From Planctomycetota bacterium (lineage in GTDB: Bacteria; Planctomycetota; J058; JAJDCP01), in assembly GCA_029260765.1 (NCBI GenBank), contig JAJDCP010000133.1, positions 84,274-148,273 of the forward strand: 64,000 nucleotides of DNA. Direction: 5' to 3'. Positions 18,004 through 26,361 of this stretch are shown here, piece by piece (the stretch's first letter is position 1; each line of letters begins with the position of its first letter). Under the pieces are notes generated by a model. The model saw nothing but the letters and a program-made list of their open reading frames with translations, did no database searches and was not told the origin of the DNA. A program made the translations under genes and the position numbers.

Positions 18004-18549
18004 TCAGCCCTCGCCGAAGACCTTCTCCACAGGAAGCCGGATATCGGGCAATGCCCTGGGAGTCAGGGTTTCTCCAGGCCGATGGCGGCTCACGCTCGAA
18101 TAGCTCCCATCGGGATCCGGATCGCGGTGGACATCGACCTTGCGGCCCACGAGGTCAACGATCCAGACTTCCGCCACGCCCGCGCTCGCATACAAAGGGA
18201 GCTTGAGCTTGCGGTCGCGCTCCAAGCTGGAATCACTGACCTCGATCAAGAGGAGCAGGTCTTTTGCAGCTGGATGTCCTCGACCAGGACAAGCGAGCAC
18301 GACATCGGGTTCGGGTTCGGAGTTGGGAAGCAGGCGGATGGGATTCTGGATGCGGACGCGTGCCCGGTCGCCGACGGCCGGGACGAAGAAGCGGTTGAGG
18401 TCATCCACACAGTCTGCGTGCTCATCGCCGATCGGCGTCATGGCAACAATCTCTCCGTCCAGAAGCTCGACGCGGTCGTCAGCCGTCAAGATCTCTGCCT
18501 GGATCATGCGCTCGTATTCGTCGACAGTGAACCGGCGCCGCTCGATCAT
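18004..18549 (-). CDS. Uma2 family (DUF820) putative restriction-like endonuclease
   Basis: A 181-residue protein of the Uma2/DUF820 family, with a PD-(D/E)xK nuclease fold. Seen in order: RRFTVDEYERMIQAEIL at the N-terminus, VELLDGEIVAMTPIGDEHAD, then SEPEPDVVLACPGR supplying the PD aspartate, LLLIEVSDSS supplying ExS, and the C-terminal YASAGVAEVWIVDLVGRKVD. These genes occur in many paralogous copies in some bacteria and are of unknown cellular role. The start at 18549 (GTAATGATC) begins the conserved region; an ATG 11 codons upstream is also possible. It is followed, 10 bases on, by the split membrane protein on the same strand. Confidence 0.88.
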   Translation of the reverse strand: MIERRRFTVDEYERMIQAEILTADDRVELLDGEIVAMTPIGDEHADCVDDLNRFFVPAVGDRARVRIQNPIRLLPNSEPEPDVVLACPGRGHPAAKDLLLLIEVSDSSLERDRKLKLPLYASAGVAEVWIVDLVGRKVDVHRDPDPDGSYSSVSRHRPGETLTPRALPDIRLPVEKVFGEG

Positions 18550-18763
18550 TACGCCACCACTGACCCCTGCTTGTGTCAGCATACCCTACCCCTGTTCGCA
18601 GTCGGGCCGCCGCGGATTGCGGGTCCTCGGCCCAACCCTTGCATGTTAGCCGAAGCCCACACAACGAGCGAGGAAAGCTACTTGATGGGCAAGGGCTGGG
18701 ACCCAACAGCCCCCAAGCACGGAGCTGTCGACACGCAGGACGGACGTGCAAGCCCGGGAAGGC

Positions 18764-19825
18764 TCAGACCCGCACAGCCTCGTGCAGCACCACGCCGTCC
18801 AGCTCGCTGATGAACTCGGCTCCAAACGCCATCGAGGGGGTCAGCGCGCCGGCCGGCACTCCCTCGAGCACCCGCTGCATGGCTCGCAGCGAGGCATCCG
18901 CCGTCAGGCTGTAGCCCTCCGGAGTCGTCAGCGTGCGGCTCAGCACGTCTCCGTGAGGATTCCGCACCTCACCCCAGACCTGGGAAGACCCGCGGGCCCG
19001 GGCCTCGGCATCGGGTCCCTTGACGCGCCACTCGACAAGTTTCTTCAGCGCCGCCTGCACAGGACCGAGGCCGAGCAGTGGGGCTGCGTGCGCGCTCATC
19101 CGCATCCACTTGAGCTGCGAGGGGGGCAGGGACATATAGACCCGGATATTGCCGATACCCGTCGAGTAGTAGGCCGTGCTGATATCGCCCCAGGGAATGC
19201 CAACGCAGTGCCGCGACTTGTCTTGGAAGGGAATCCAGCGGGTGCGCGAGCCGACCCCAACTTGCGTGATGCAGCCGTGGATGCGCTCGGCGTTGCCCTG
19301 CGAGAGACCTTCCACGATCGTCTTGCTGGTGCCGACGCTGGGCCCGCCAGCCCCGTGGAAGGCGAGCTCCAGGTGCGAAGCGTCGCCGAGCTCGGCGGCC
19401 AGCAGCGCCGCCAGACAATCAGTGGGCACGACGTCGAAGCCCACCCCTGGAATCAGACTGACTCCGGCAGCGCGTGCCGCCGTGTCCCGCGCGTGCACCG
19501 CCTCGAAGACCGAGACTTCGCCCGTGATGTCCAAGTAGTGGCAGCCCCGCTCGAGGCAGGCGTCGACCATCGGCCGTGAAGTCTTCGAGAAGGGGCCAGC
19601 CGCATGCAGGACCGCATCGATGTCCTGCAGGCCGGCTCGCAGGTCTGCCGGCTCATCGAGATCGATCACCCGGAACTCGAGGTCCAGGGCACGCGCCTCG
19701 GCCTCCAGCTTCTCGGCAGAACGCCCGGCCAGCACCGGAGACATCCCGCGCGACACGGCCAGTTTGGCCGTGAGGGCTCCCGTGTACCCGTAGGCCCCGT
19801 AGAGCATCCAGCGTCTTTCGCTCAA
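18764..19825 (-). CDS. Saccharopine dehydrogenase-like NAD(P)-binding reductase
   Basis: A 353-residue oxidoreductase of the saccharopine dehydrogenase NADP-binding / trans-acting enoyl reductase family. The Rossmann motif GAYGYTGALTAKLAVSRG lies at the N-terminus, followed by VLAGRSAEKLEAEA and the inter-strand segment VLHAAGPFSKTSRPMVDACL typical of the family. The TTG at 19825 is preferred: GCAGGAGGGATC lies just upstream and puts the motif at residue 8, while the longer frame has no such site. The substrate is unknown; relatives act on lysine-pathway intermediates or lipid intermediates. It stands alone, divergent from a possible small gene. Confidence 0.82.
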   Translation of the reverse strand: MSERRWMLYGAYGYTGALTAKLAVSRGMSPVLAGRSAEKLEAEARALDLEFRVIDLDEPADLRAGLQDIDAVLHAAGPFSKTSRPMVDACLERGCHYLDITGEVSVFEAVHARDTAARAAGVSLIPGVGFDVVPTDCLAALLAAELGDASHLELAFHGAGGPSVGTSKTIVEGLSQGNAERIHGCITQVGVGSRTRWIPFQDKSRHCVGIPWGDISTAYYSTGIGNIRVYMSLPPSQLKWMRMSAHAAPLLGLGPVQAALKKLVEWRVKGPDAEARARGSSQVWGEVRNPHGDVLSRTLTTPEGYSLTADASLRAMQRVLEGVPAGALTPSMAFGAEFISELDGVVLHEAVRV

Positions 19826-19987
19826 GGGAGATCCCTCCTGCCTCCGGCCCGATTCCGCGGCTTTGCCGGAGGGCTTCAGGAGAACACAAAAGCCCGGCAG
19901 ACGCAATCGTGGGCGTGTTTGGAGCCGGACGGCTGTTATCTTGTGCAGTTCTTCTATAATGGGCATCCACTATGCGGGAGGCCGGCG

Positions 19988-20104
19988 TTGGACCCCAAAG
20001 CGTTGAAGAAACGTTGGCAGCGCGTGCTCGAGGAGCAGGCCCCGCTCGACCGCATGCGCAGCCTGTTCTGTCCTCCGGAATCATCGCCCCCGCCCCCCGA
20101 ATAG
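19988..20104 (+). CDS. Possible small protein (38 aa)
   Basis: A short open frame starting TTG at 19988 with an excellent ribosome site (GGGAGG, 6 bases away) and a perfect TATAAT at 19955-19960 upstream, although no good -35 is seen. The peptide is charged and helical (LDPKALKKRWQRVLEEQAPL), with a Pro-rich end ESSPPPPE. It is not similar to anything I know. The promoter-like box, ribosome site and amphipathic sequence support it; its size and non-ATG start weaken it. Confidence 0.35.
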   Translation: MDPKALKKRWQRVLEEQAPLDRMRSLFCPPESSPPPPE

Positions 20105-20178
20105 CAATGCCGGAAACAGATGATCGCCGACATCTGACGCCCGCCACAGGGGGAACACCCAAGCTCCGCCGTGTGGCT

Positions 20179-20207
20179 TTGAAAACATCCTGACCTTGGA
20201 GTACAGT
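20179..20207 (+). promoter_or_regulatory. Promoter for the rhomboid-like gene
   Basis: TTGAAA at 20179-20184, 17-bp spacer, TACAGT at 20202-20207. Transcription would start near 20214, downstream of the TTG at 20196, which argues for GTG 20256 as the true start of the next gene. Confidence 0.5.
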
Positions 20208-20255
20208 AGGGATGCTGGGCAGCCTCACCCTGCCAGCAGGAGCGACGACCGGCCA

Positions 20256-21071
20256 GTGATCTACAAGAGACGTGCGCCCTTCCTCAGCTCGGGAAAACCG
20301 GGCCATCTCATCGCGGTCAAATTCCTGATGGTCGCGCACAGTATGCTGTTTGGCTTCCAGATCCTGTTTGCGAAGGAAGCGGACATTCTGCAGCAGTGCG
20401 GCGCCCTGGCTCCTCAAGTCCTCGAGCAGGGCGAGGTCTGGCGGTTGTGGACGGCGCTGCTTTTCCAGCCCTCCATCGTGAGCTGGGGCATGACGATGGT
20501 CGGCCTGGTGGTCTTTGGCCGCACCGTCGAGCACATCTGGGGCACGCGCCGGCTGTTCACGCTCTACCTGGGTTCGGCGGCGCTGGTGTTCCTGCCTACG
20601 CTGCTGCTCGGCGACAGCGGGACGCTCTGGTACGGCTCGCTGGGTCCTGTCGTCGCTGTCGCGGCGGTCTATTGGCTGCTGTATCCAGACAAGTGGGTGC
20701 TCAGCTTGATTCCTGCCTGGGCGGGCTTCGTCAGTTTCGGCATGCTTGCCTCTCTGGTGTTGTATCTGCTGGCGGCCGAAGGCACGGGCAACTTCGTTTC
20801 GACCCAGATCCCCGTCTTCGGCGCGTTGGCTGGGATCCTGATCTTCTATCTTGAGTATTTCGGCCACAAAGCCTGGGTGCGCTTGCAGGCACGCCGTGAG
20901 ATCTCTGCTTTTCAGGGCGAGCTCGAGATGCGCGATAGGGTCGACCGGCTGCTGGAGAAGATCTCGATCGGCGGCATCGACAGCCTGTCGCGTGCGGAAC
21001 GCAAGTTCCTGTTGCAGGCCAGCAAGAAGTTCCGCCAGAAGCTGGCCTCACACCAAGTCAGCCCGTTCTGA
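20256..21071 (+). CDS. Rhomboid-like membrane protein with C-terminal DUF6576
   Basis: A 271-residue protein with about six membrane helices and a rhomboid layout: the loop after helix 1 (QVLEQGEVWRLWTALLFQPS), then GRTVEHIWGTRRLFTLYLGS. The expected catalytic Gly-x-Ser-Gly is replaced by YGSLGPV, so the serine is displaced and the protein is probably an inactive rhomboid. After the membrane part, residues 232-265 (RLLEKISIGGIDSLSRAERK) match the small helical DUF6576 module found at the C-terminus of many bacterial rhomboid-like proteins. Start GTG 20256 has AGGAG upstream. It forms an operon with the FAD dehydrogenase 8 bases downstream. Confidence 0.82.
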   Translation: MIYKRRAPFLSSGKPGHLIAVKFLMVAHSMLFGFQILFAKEADILQQCGALAPQVLEQGEVWRLWTALLFQPSIVSWGMTMVGLVVFGRTVEHIWGTRRLFTLYLGSAALVFLPTLLLGDSGTLWYGSLGPVVAVAAVYWLLYPDKWVLSLIPAWAGFVSFGMLASLVLYLLAAEGTGNFVSTQIPVFGALAGILIFYLEYFGHKAWVRLQARREISAFQGELEMRDRVDRLLEKISIGGIDSLSRAERKFLLQASKKFRQKLASHQVSPF

Positions 21072-21079
21072 TTCCGCCT

Positions 21080-22651
21080 ATGCGTGTGCGTGTGCACAAC
21101 CTGAGCGCGGACCTCGACACGCCTGCCGAGAAGTTGCTGCCCGAAGTCTACGCACGGCTGGCCTGCGCCCCTGGCGACATCGCGGGCTGGCAGCTGGCGC
21201 GTCGGGCGGTCGATGCCCGGCGTGGGCGTGTGCGGCTGGTGTACTCCCTCGATGTCGAGCTCGGTCCGGGCTGTTTTGGACCACTCCCTCAGCGGGTGAA
21301 AACCCTGGGAGAGCCGACCGAGCCCTTCGCCGGCCTGCCGCAAGCCGGCGCATCAAGCTCCGGATTGCGGCCGATCGTGGTCGGAGCGGGGCCGGGAGGG
21401 CTGCTGGCCAGCTATGTCCTGGCGCGCTGCGGACGCCCTCCCTTGCTCTTGGAGCGGGGTCGGCCCGTCGAGCGGCGCATCAAGGACATCGGTCGGCTGC
21501 TGCGCTACCGTGAGCTCGACCCTGAGTCGAACATCCTCTTCGGCGAAGGGGGCGCCGGCACCTTCTCGGATGGCAAGCTGCGCACCAACCTGAAGAGTCC
21601 CTGGATTGAGGATGTACTGCGGCTGTTCGTCAGCTGCGGCGCCCCCGAGCGCATTCTGACCGACGCCCGCCCGCATATCGGCACCAACCTGCTCTGGAAG
21701 ATGCTGGCCCGGCTGCGCGCAGAGCTTGAGCGGCTCGGCGTGACGTTCTGTTTCGAGACCCGGGTCGACCGGCTGGAGGCCGATGGGGCGCACGTGCTGG
21801 TTGGGGCGCAGCAGCGCTCATGGCGCACCGACACGCTCATGCTGGCCGTGGGCCACAGCGCCCGGGACGTGTTCACACTGCTCCAGGACATGGGAGCACC
21901 ACTGGAACGCAAACCGTTCCAGATGGGCGTTCGGATCGAGCATCCGCGGGCCGAGATCGATGCCATCCAGTACGGGGCGAGTCTCGGCCATGCCGCGCTG
22001 CGGGACGAAGGCGCGGAGTACCGGCTGAGCGCCGAAGGGGTGACCACCTTCTGCATGTGCCCCGGCGGTATGATCGTACCTGCTTTCTCCGAAGCGGGGG
22101 GCCTGTGCTTGAACGGAATGAGCTTGAGCGACCGCCGGCATCCGTTCTCGAACTCCGGGGTGGTTGCGACGGTCTGGCCGGAGGATCTGCCCGGTGACGA
22201 TCCGCTGGCGGGAGTTCGGCTGCAACGCGAGGTGGAACGTGCCGCCCATCGCGCCGGAGGTGGGGACGGACGCGCGCCTGCGGCGGGGCTGCGCGCCTTT
22301 GTCCGCAACGAACGCAGCCCAGCGCTGGGGAGAGGCTCCTACAAGTTGGGGGTATTCCCCGCCGACCTGAGCCAGGTCCTGCCGGGCGGCTTGCTCACCC
22401 AGATCCAGAAGGGACTGGCAGCCTTCGCGGGCAAGATGCCTGGCTTCCTGAGCGCAGAGGCGATGGTTTTGGCAGCAGAGGCTCGCTGCTCTTCGCCGGT
22501 GCGTATGGTTCGGGAACGCGAGACCCGGAGCATGCCCGGTTTTCCGGCCATCTACCCGATCGGAGAAGGGGCAGGCTATGCGGGCGGCATCATGACCGCG
22601 GCCATCGACGGCATCAAGTCCGCGCTGGCTGCGCTCAGCCAAGCCGGCTGA
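21080..22651 (+). CDS. FAD-dependent dehydrogenase (COG2509 type)
   Basis: A 523-residue flavoprotein. After an N-terminal module (residues 1-90, MRVRVHNLSADLDTPAEKLL) comes the dinucleotide-binding motif PIVVGAGPGGLLASYVLARC near residue 97. This is followed by LLERGRPVERRIKDIGRLLR, GEGGAGTFSDGKL (a flavoprotein signature) and a C-terminal FAD contact YPIGEGAGYAGGIMTAAIDG. The layout matches the COG2509 uncharacterised FAD-dependent dehydrogenases, in which the N-terminal extension is usual. Substrate unknown. It is coupled to the rhomboid-like gene, separated by 8 bases. A hairpin-rich noncoding stretch follows. Confidence 0.87.
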   Translation: MRVRVHNLSADLDTPAEKLLPEVYARLACAPGDIAGWQLARRAVDARRGRVRLVYSLDVELGPGCFGPLPQRVKTLGEPTEPFAGLPQAGASSSGLRPIVVGAGPGGLLASYVLARCGRPPLLLERGRPVERRIKDIGRLLRYRELDPESNILFGEGGAGTFSDGKLRTNLKSPWIEDVLRLFVSCGAPERILTDARPHIGTNLLWKMLARLRAELERLGVTFCFETRVDRLEADGAHVLVGAQQRSWRTDTLMLAVGHSARDVFTLLQDMGAPLERKPFQMGVRIEHPRAEIDAIQYGASLGHAALRDEGAEYRLSAEGVTTFCMCPGGMIVPAFSEAGGLCLNGMSLSDRRHPFSNSGVVATVWPEDLPGDDPLAGVRLQREVERAAHRAGGGDGRAPAAGLRAFVRNERSPALGRGSYKLGVFPADLSQVLPGGLLTQIQKGLAAFAGKMPGFLSAEAMVLAAEARCSSPVRMVRERETRSMPGFPAIYPIGEGAGYAGGIMTAAIDGIKSALAALSQAG

Positions 22652-23005
22652 GCATCCCCGTCTGCTCCGTACTTCCAGAGACGGCCAAACGTTTCATAGT
22701 CGCAACGATGCGACGAAACCCCCGGTACTTGAAACACAATCGCATGGCGCAGTGCGCCATGCGCAGAGATCTCAGGCCTCCGTTCGAGCTCCACGCTTGG
22801 AGCCACAGGCCTCTCGGCAAGAATCTGCAAAAAAATCCGAGTGCAGGCATCTTTGGCACGCCCCATGCATCGCAATCCGCCGGACAGACCGATTCTGGAT
22901 CGTACACCCACCGCCGCGCGGCTGCGCGGTGACACGCAAATGTTGCGTCTGCTGGGGATCCCGTCTCGTCCAGCTGTTGACACTCTTGATAATGGGAGAC
23001 ACACG
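22652..23005. other. Noncoding stretch rich in hairpins
   Basis: About 350 bases without a supported gene. It contains a short stem GTCGCAAC-GATGCGAC near 22701, a perfect 23-bp palindrome at 22741-22763 and a GGCCT...AGGCC stem near 22776-22815. TTGACA at 22978 has no matching -10 box. The ribosome site GGGAG for the next gene closes the stretch. It probably holds the 3' end of the FAD operon and the leader of the transglutaminase-like gene. Confidence 0.5.
22741..22763. repeat. Perfect 11-bp-arm palindrome
   Basis: Arms CGCATGGCGCA and TGCGCCATGCG flank a single G. It could be a terminator stem for the FAD dehydrogenase operon (there is no U-tract) or a protein-binding site. Confidence 0.6.
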
Positions 23006-25318
23006 ATGAAACGGATCATGACCGCGCTGCTGGGGGGCCTGTTGCTGCTTCCCCTGGGCGCTAAAGACATCGACACCGCCGAGATCACCTACGAAGAGGG
23101 TACTCTCGTAGGCCGCATGGCGCGCATTCCCTGGGCAGGCCAATGGTGGTCGCAGTCCGGTGGCAAGATGATCAAGGGTTGGAATGGCGCCGCTGCCAGC
23201 GTGAGCTGGGACGCCGACGCGAAGGAGTGGGTCCGGGAAGATGTTGCCGACATGAACCTGGCTTCTCCGCTGCGCAAGGCATCGGAAGTCATCCGCCTGC
23301 AGACGGGGCAGGACCCCGAAGCGGACCTGAAAGAAGACCACGTGCTGAGCCCCATACAGAAGGCACGCTACGACAGCCTGGGCATCAGCTATGGCTGGTG
23401 GGGACATTGCAACGGCTGGGCCGCCGCCGCGCTGACCGAGAAGGAAGTGCTGGCGCCCGTGACCGTCGAGGGCGTGCGCTTCGACGTTGCAGACTTCAAG
23501 GCGATGCTCTCTGAAGTCTGCTACGGCATGGACAGCGACTTCTCTGGCTCGCGTTACAACGACCCGCGCGACAAGACCGCCCTGCGTGATCGTGCCGAGA
23601 CCCTGCTCGCTTCGTTGGATACCGACACCCCGAGCCCCAAGGAAGACTTCAAGCAGTGGTACGAGGATCTGTACAACGACTGGTACGATCGTGACGACTA
23701 TGAGTACACCAACACCAGCTACACTGCCTCGACCTTCAAGGGCACGATGGAATGGTTCGTCGGGTACTACAAAGAGAAGTTCATCGACGCCAAAGCCGAC
23801 ATCCACGCCCACGTCTTCGACGCCATCCTCGTCACTCTGCTGGTCAACCAGGGCCGCGGCGCGGTCATGGACATGGACTCGGGCCCCGAAGTCTGGAACT
23901 TCCCCTTCCACGCCTGCGAAATCGTTCGCACCCTGAAGGAAGAGCTGGATAACGGCGGCAAGCGTTTCGCCATGCAGACCAAGCTCTACTATCAGAGCGA
24001 CGGTGTGGACGAGTCGATCCTCGGTGTGCGTGAGCACGTCAACGACTACACCTATGAGATCGACGTCGACGCCGACGGCAAGATGATCGAGAGCCGTTGG
24101 ACCGGCGACAGCGTCGAAGATCACCCCGACTTCATCTGGTTGCCCACCTACAACTCCGACCAGCCCACCGGCGACGAGAACCCCGGCCTGCCCTATGGGA
24201 CCGTCAAGGAGTGGATGGCGAAGGACCACGCCTCGGCAGACGCCCGCGTTGTCACCTTCAAGGTCGGCGGAGTCAAGTCGGACGAGCACCGCACGGGCCG
24301 TCAGGCGCGCACCATCGCCAGCCCGCTGGACGCTTCCGGTGAGCTGCAGTTCAGCGTCGAGCTGCTCGACGGCCACGGCGTCGACAAGGTCTCCTACTAC
24401 CTCCAGAACATCGCCCACCTGAACGGTCAGTCCTGGAAGTCGGTCCAGGGTGACCTGGTACATGTCGGCGACGGCAGTGGTGACGAGTTCGCTCTGACCC
24501 ACACCCCGACCACCTCTGGCCGCAAGATGTTCGTCGTCAAGGCTTTCAATGGTGACGAACTGATCAGCATGGACGAGCTGACGGTCATGTACACGCCTGG
24601 TACGACCACCCCCCCGACGCCCACGGGCGACGACAGCTTCGAAGAGAACAACAGCCGCTCGACCGCTGCGCTGGTTGCCGCCGGAACCTACTCCGATCTG
24701 GAATGCAACGACAACGACTACTACAAGATCGTTGTGCCCGCCAACGGCAGCCTGACCGTCAAGATCGCCTTCAAGCACAGCACGGGCGACCTCGACATGC
24801 GGCTGTACAGCCCGAGCAACAGCAAGATCGCCGGTTCGGAGTCGACCAACAACGAAGAGACCGTCAGCAAGACCGACCTGAGCGCGGGCAACTACTACGT
24901 CCGTGTATTCGGCTACAACGGTGCCAAGGCCCCCTACAGCATGACCGTGACCGTCAGCGACCCCGGCACCACGACCCCGACTCCGAGCAGCGATGACAGC
25001 TTCGAAGAGAACGACAGCCGCAGCGAGTCCCACGCCATCAGCGTCGGCAGCTACTCCGACCTGCAGTGCGATGACGACGACTGGTTCTCCTACACCGCCA
25101 CCGCCGGCCAGGCCCTGAAGCTGCGGATCGAGTTCGCCCACAGCGACGGCGACCTCGACCTGTACCTGTACGACAACAGTGGCAGCGAGATCAAGAAGTC
25201 CTGGTCCTCCAGCGACAACGAAGAGATCACCTACACTCCCAGTGCTTCGGGCGTGCTGTACTTCAAGATCGAAGGCTACCAGGGTGCCCAGGCCCCCTAC
25301 CGCCTGATCGTCGAGTAG
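23006..25318 (+). CDS. Secreted transglutaminase-elicitor-like protein with two PPC domains
   Basis: A 770-residue exported protein with a signal peptide (MKRIMTALLGGLLLLPLGAKD). Residues ~40-470 resemble the transglutaminase-elicitor family, with the catalytic-type motif YGWWGHCNGWAAAAL (Cys135) and downstream WFVGYYKEKF and VWNFPFHACEIV segments that would supply the rest of a Cys-His-Asp fold. Residues ~540-650 and ~662-770 are two PPC (bacterial pre-peptidase C-terminal) domains starting DDSFEENNSR and DDSFEENDSR, separated by Thr/Pro linkers. They usually help secretion or surface attachment. ATG 23006 follows GGGAGAC. A strong terminator follows the stop. It may crosslink or cleave extracellular proteins; the substrate is unknown. 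Confidence 0.85.
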   Translation: MKRIMTALLGGLLLLPLGAKDIDTAEITYEEGTLVGRMARIPWAGQWWSQSGGKMIKGWNGAAASVSWDADAKEWVREDVADMNLASPLRKASEVIRLQTGQDPEADLKEDHVLSPIQKARYDSLGISYGWWGHCNGWAAAALTEKEVLAPVTVEGVRFDVADFKAMLSEVCYGMDSDFSGSRYNDPRDKTALRDRAETLLASLDTDTPSPKEDFKQWYEDLYNDWYDRDDYEYTNTSYTASTFKGTMEWFVGYYKEKFIDAKADIHAHVFDAILVTLLVNQGRGAVMDMDSGPEVWNFPFHACEIVRTLKEELDNGGKRFAMQTKLYYQSDGVDESILGVREHVNDYTYEIDVDADGKMIESRWTGDSVEDHPDFIWLPTYNSDQPTGDENPGLPYGTVKEWMAKDHASADARVVTFKVGGVKSDEHRTGRQARTIASPLDASGELQFSVELLDGHGVDKVSYYLQNIAHLNGQSWKSVQGDLVHVGDGSGDEFALTHTPTTSGRKMFVVKAFNGDELISMDELTVMYTPGTTTPPTPTGDDSFEENNSRSTAALVAAGTYSDLECNDNDYYKIVVPANGSLTVKIAFKHSTGDLDMRLYSPSNSKIAGSESTNNEETVSKTDLSAGNYYVRVFGYNGAKAPYSMTVTVSDPGTTTPTPSSDDSFEENDSRSESHAISVGSYSDLQCDDDDWFSYTATAGQALKLRIEFAHSDGDLDLYLYDNSGSEIKKSWSSSDNEEITYTPSASGVLYFKIEGYQGAQAPYRLIVE

Positions 25319-25341
25319 TTCCCCAAACACGCCTGCAGACG

Positions 25342-25371
25342 AAGGGGCAGATCCGCGGATCTGCCCCTTTT
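25342..25371 (+). terminator. Intrinsic terminator after the transglutaminase-like gene
   Basis: A near-perfect palindrome AAGGGGCAGATC-CGC-GGATCTGCCCCTT followed by TTTCC. It lies 21 bases before the next ATG, so the next gene may depend on read-through. Confidence 0.85.
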
Positions 25372-25391
25372 CCACAGAGGGAGATTCCACC

Positions 25392-26333
25392 ATGCGCTTG
25401 AGATTCCTGATGGCGGGTGCTCTGATCGTGGCCGTCGCCGGCCTGATCCTGCTCTTCGTCGATTTTAGAGCCCCCGAGAACCCCGACACCCAACGCGGCA
25501 GCGGCAACAGCAGCGCCGCGACACCCGAGACCCCAGGCAGCGACAGCGACGCGCTCGCCCTGCCCGACGCTGGGGAACCAGCCGCTGAAGATGACGTGAC
25601 CACAAACGCGGGCCAGGGCCAGGGCCACGACCACGGCGCCGAGCTGCCTCCCCTGCCCGGCGGCGACATCCCCAGCCCCGACGCGATCATCGAGGCGTCG
25701 AACCGAGAACGCGCCCCGATGGAAGTCCAGCCACGCTGGCGCACCGGGGACGTCTGGGTCGTCGAGACCTACGTGCGCCAGATCCAGACGCCCGAAGGCA
25801 ACTGGTCCCGCGTACCACGCCGCTACCGCTATGAAGTGGCCGACGAGACCCGCTTCAACGACCGCGAGGTCTTCCAGCTGAAGATCACGATGCTGGCGGC
25901 CGAAGATGACACTCGGGTTGAAGACTTTCCCGAAGAGACCTTCTACGTAGATCGGAAGAGCTACGCGCTGGTCGGCCTGGAGCGGACCTCCCGCGAGGGC
26001 GGCAAGGACGTGCTGCGGGAGCACAGCTTCGACCACCCCAGCGACCAGGGCAGCTCGTCCCAGTTCACCAGCGTGCCCTACGACATGCCCCCGCGAGGTC
26101 TGTTCGGAGAAGTCGCCCCGTACGACGACGCCTTCACGGCGCTGAAGTTCTCAGAGCCCGGCGCCCCACGCGTACCGGAGGCCGAGCTGGTCGGTGCCGG
26201 TGGCAACATCATCGAGGTGCACTTCAACCGCTCAAGTGACGGTGGCGCCGTGCATCAGCGCTGGTCGCTCGCCGATCCTCGCTGGCCCGTCGAGACCGTG
26301 ACCGCCAATACGCGGTCCTATCTGCGCCGCTAG
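25392..26333 (+). CDS. Membrane-anchored periplasmic hypothetical protein
   Basis: A 313-residue protein anchored by one N-terminal helix (FLMAGALIVAVAGLILLFVD). A low-complexity Ser/Asp/Pro/Gly-rich linker follows (about residues 30-105, including a His-containing GQGQGHDHG), then a beta-rich extracytoplasmic domain from about 115 (RWRTGDVWVVETYVRQIQTP). I do not recognise the family. ATG 25392 has GAGGGAG upstream. It follows the secreted transglutaminase-like gene, separated by an intrinsic terminator, which suggests graded co-expression and perhaps a shared role at the cell surface. Confidence 0.75.
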   Translation: MRLRFLMAGALIVAVAGLILLFVDFRAPENPDTQRGSGNSSAATPETPGSDSDALALPDAGEPAAEDDVTTNAGQGQGHDHGAELPPLPGGDIPSPDAIIEASNRERAPMEVQPRWRTGDVWVVETYVRQIQTPEGNWSRVPRRYRYEVADETRFNDREVFQLKITMLAAEDDTRVEDFPEETFYVDRKSYALVGLERTSREGGKDVLREHSFDHPSDQGSSSQFTSVPYDMPPRGLFGEVAPYDDAFTALKFSEPGAPRVPEAELVGAGGNIIEVHFNRSSDGGAVHQRWSLADPRWPVETVTANTRSYLRR

Positions 26334-26361
26334 GAGTAACCGCGAACCGCAACCGCCCCGC

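Noticed and set aside
22978..22995. TTGACA with TGATAAT as a promoter
   Set aside because: The two boxes are only about five bases apart and transcription would start past the ribosome site.
22772..25744. 990-codon minus-strand open frame opposite the transglutaminase-like gene
   Set aside because: Low-complexity Val/Gly/Asp composition, mirror image of a well supported gene with signal peptide and domains.
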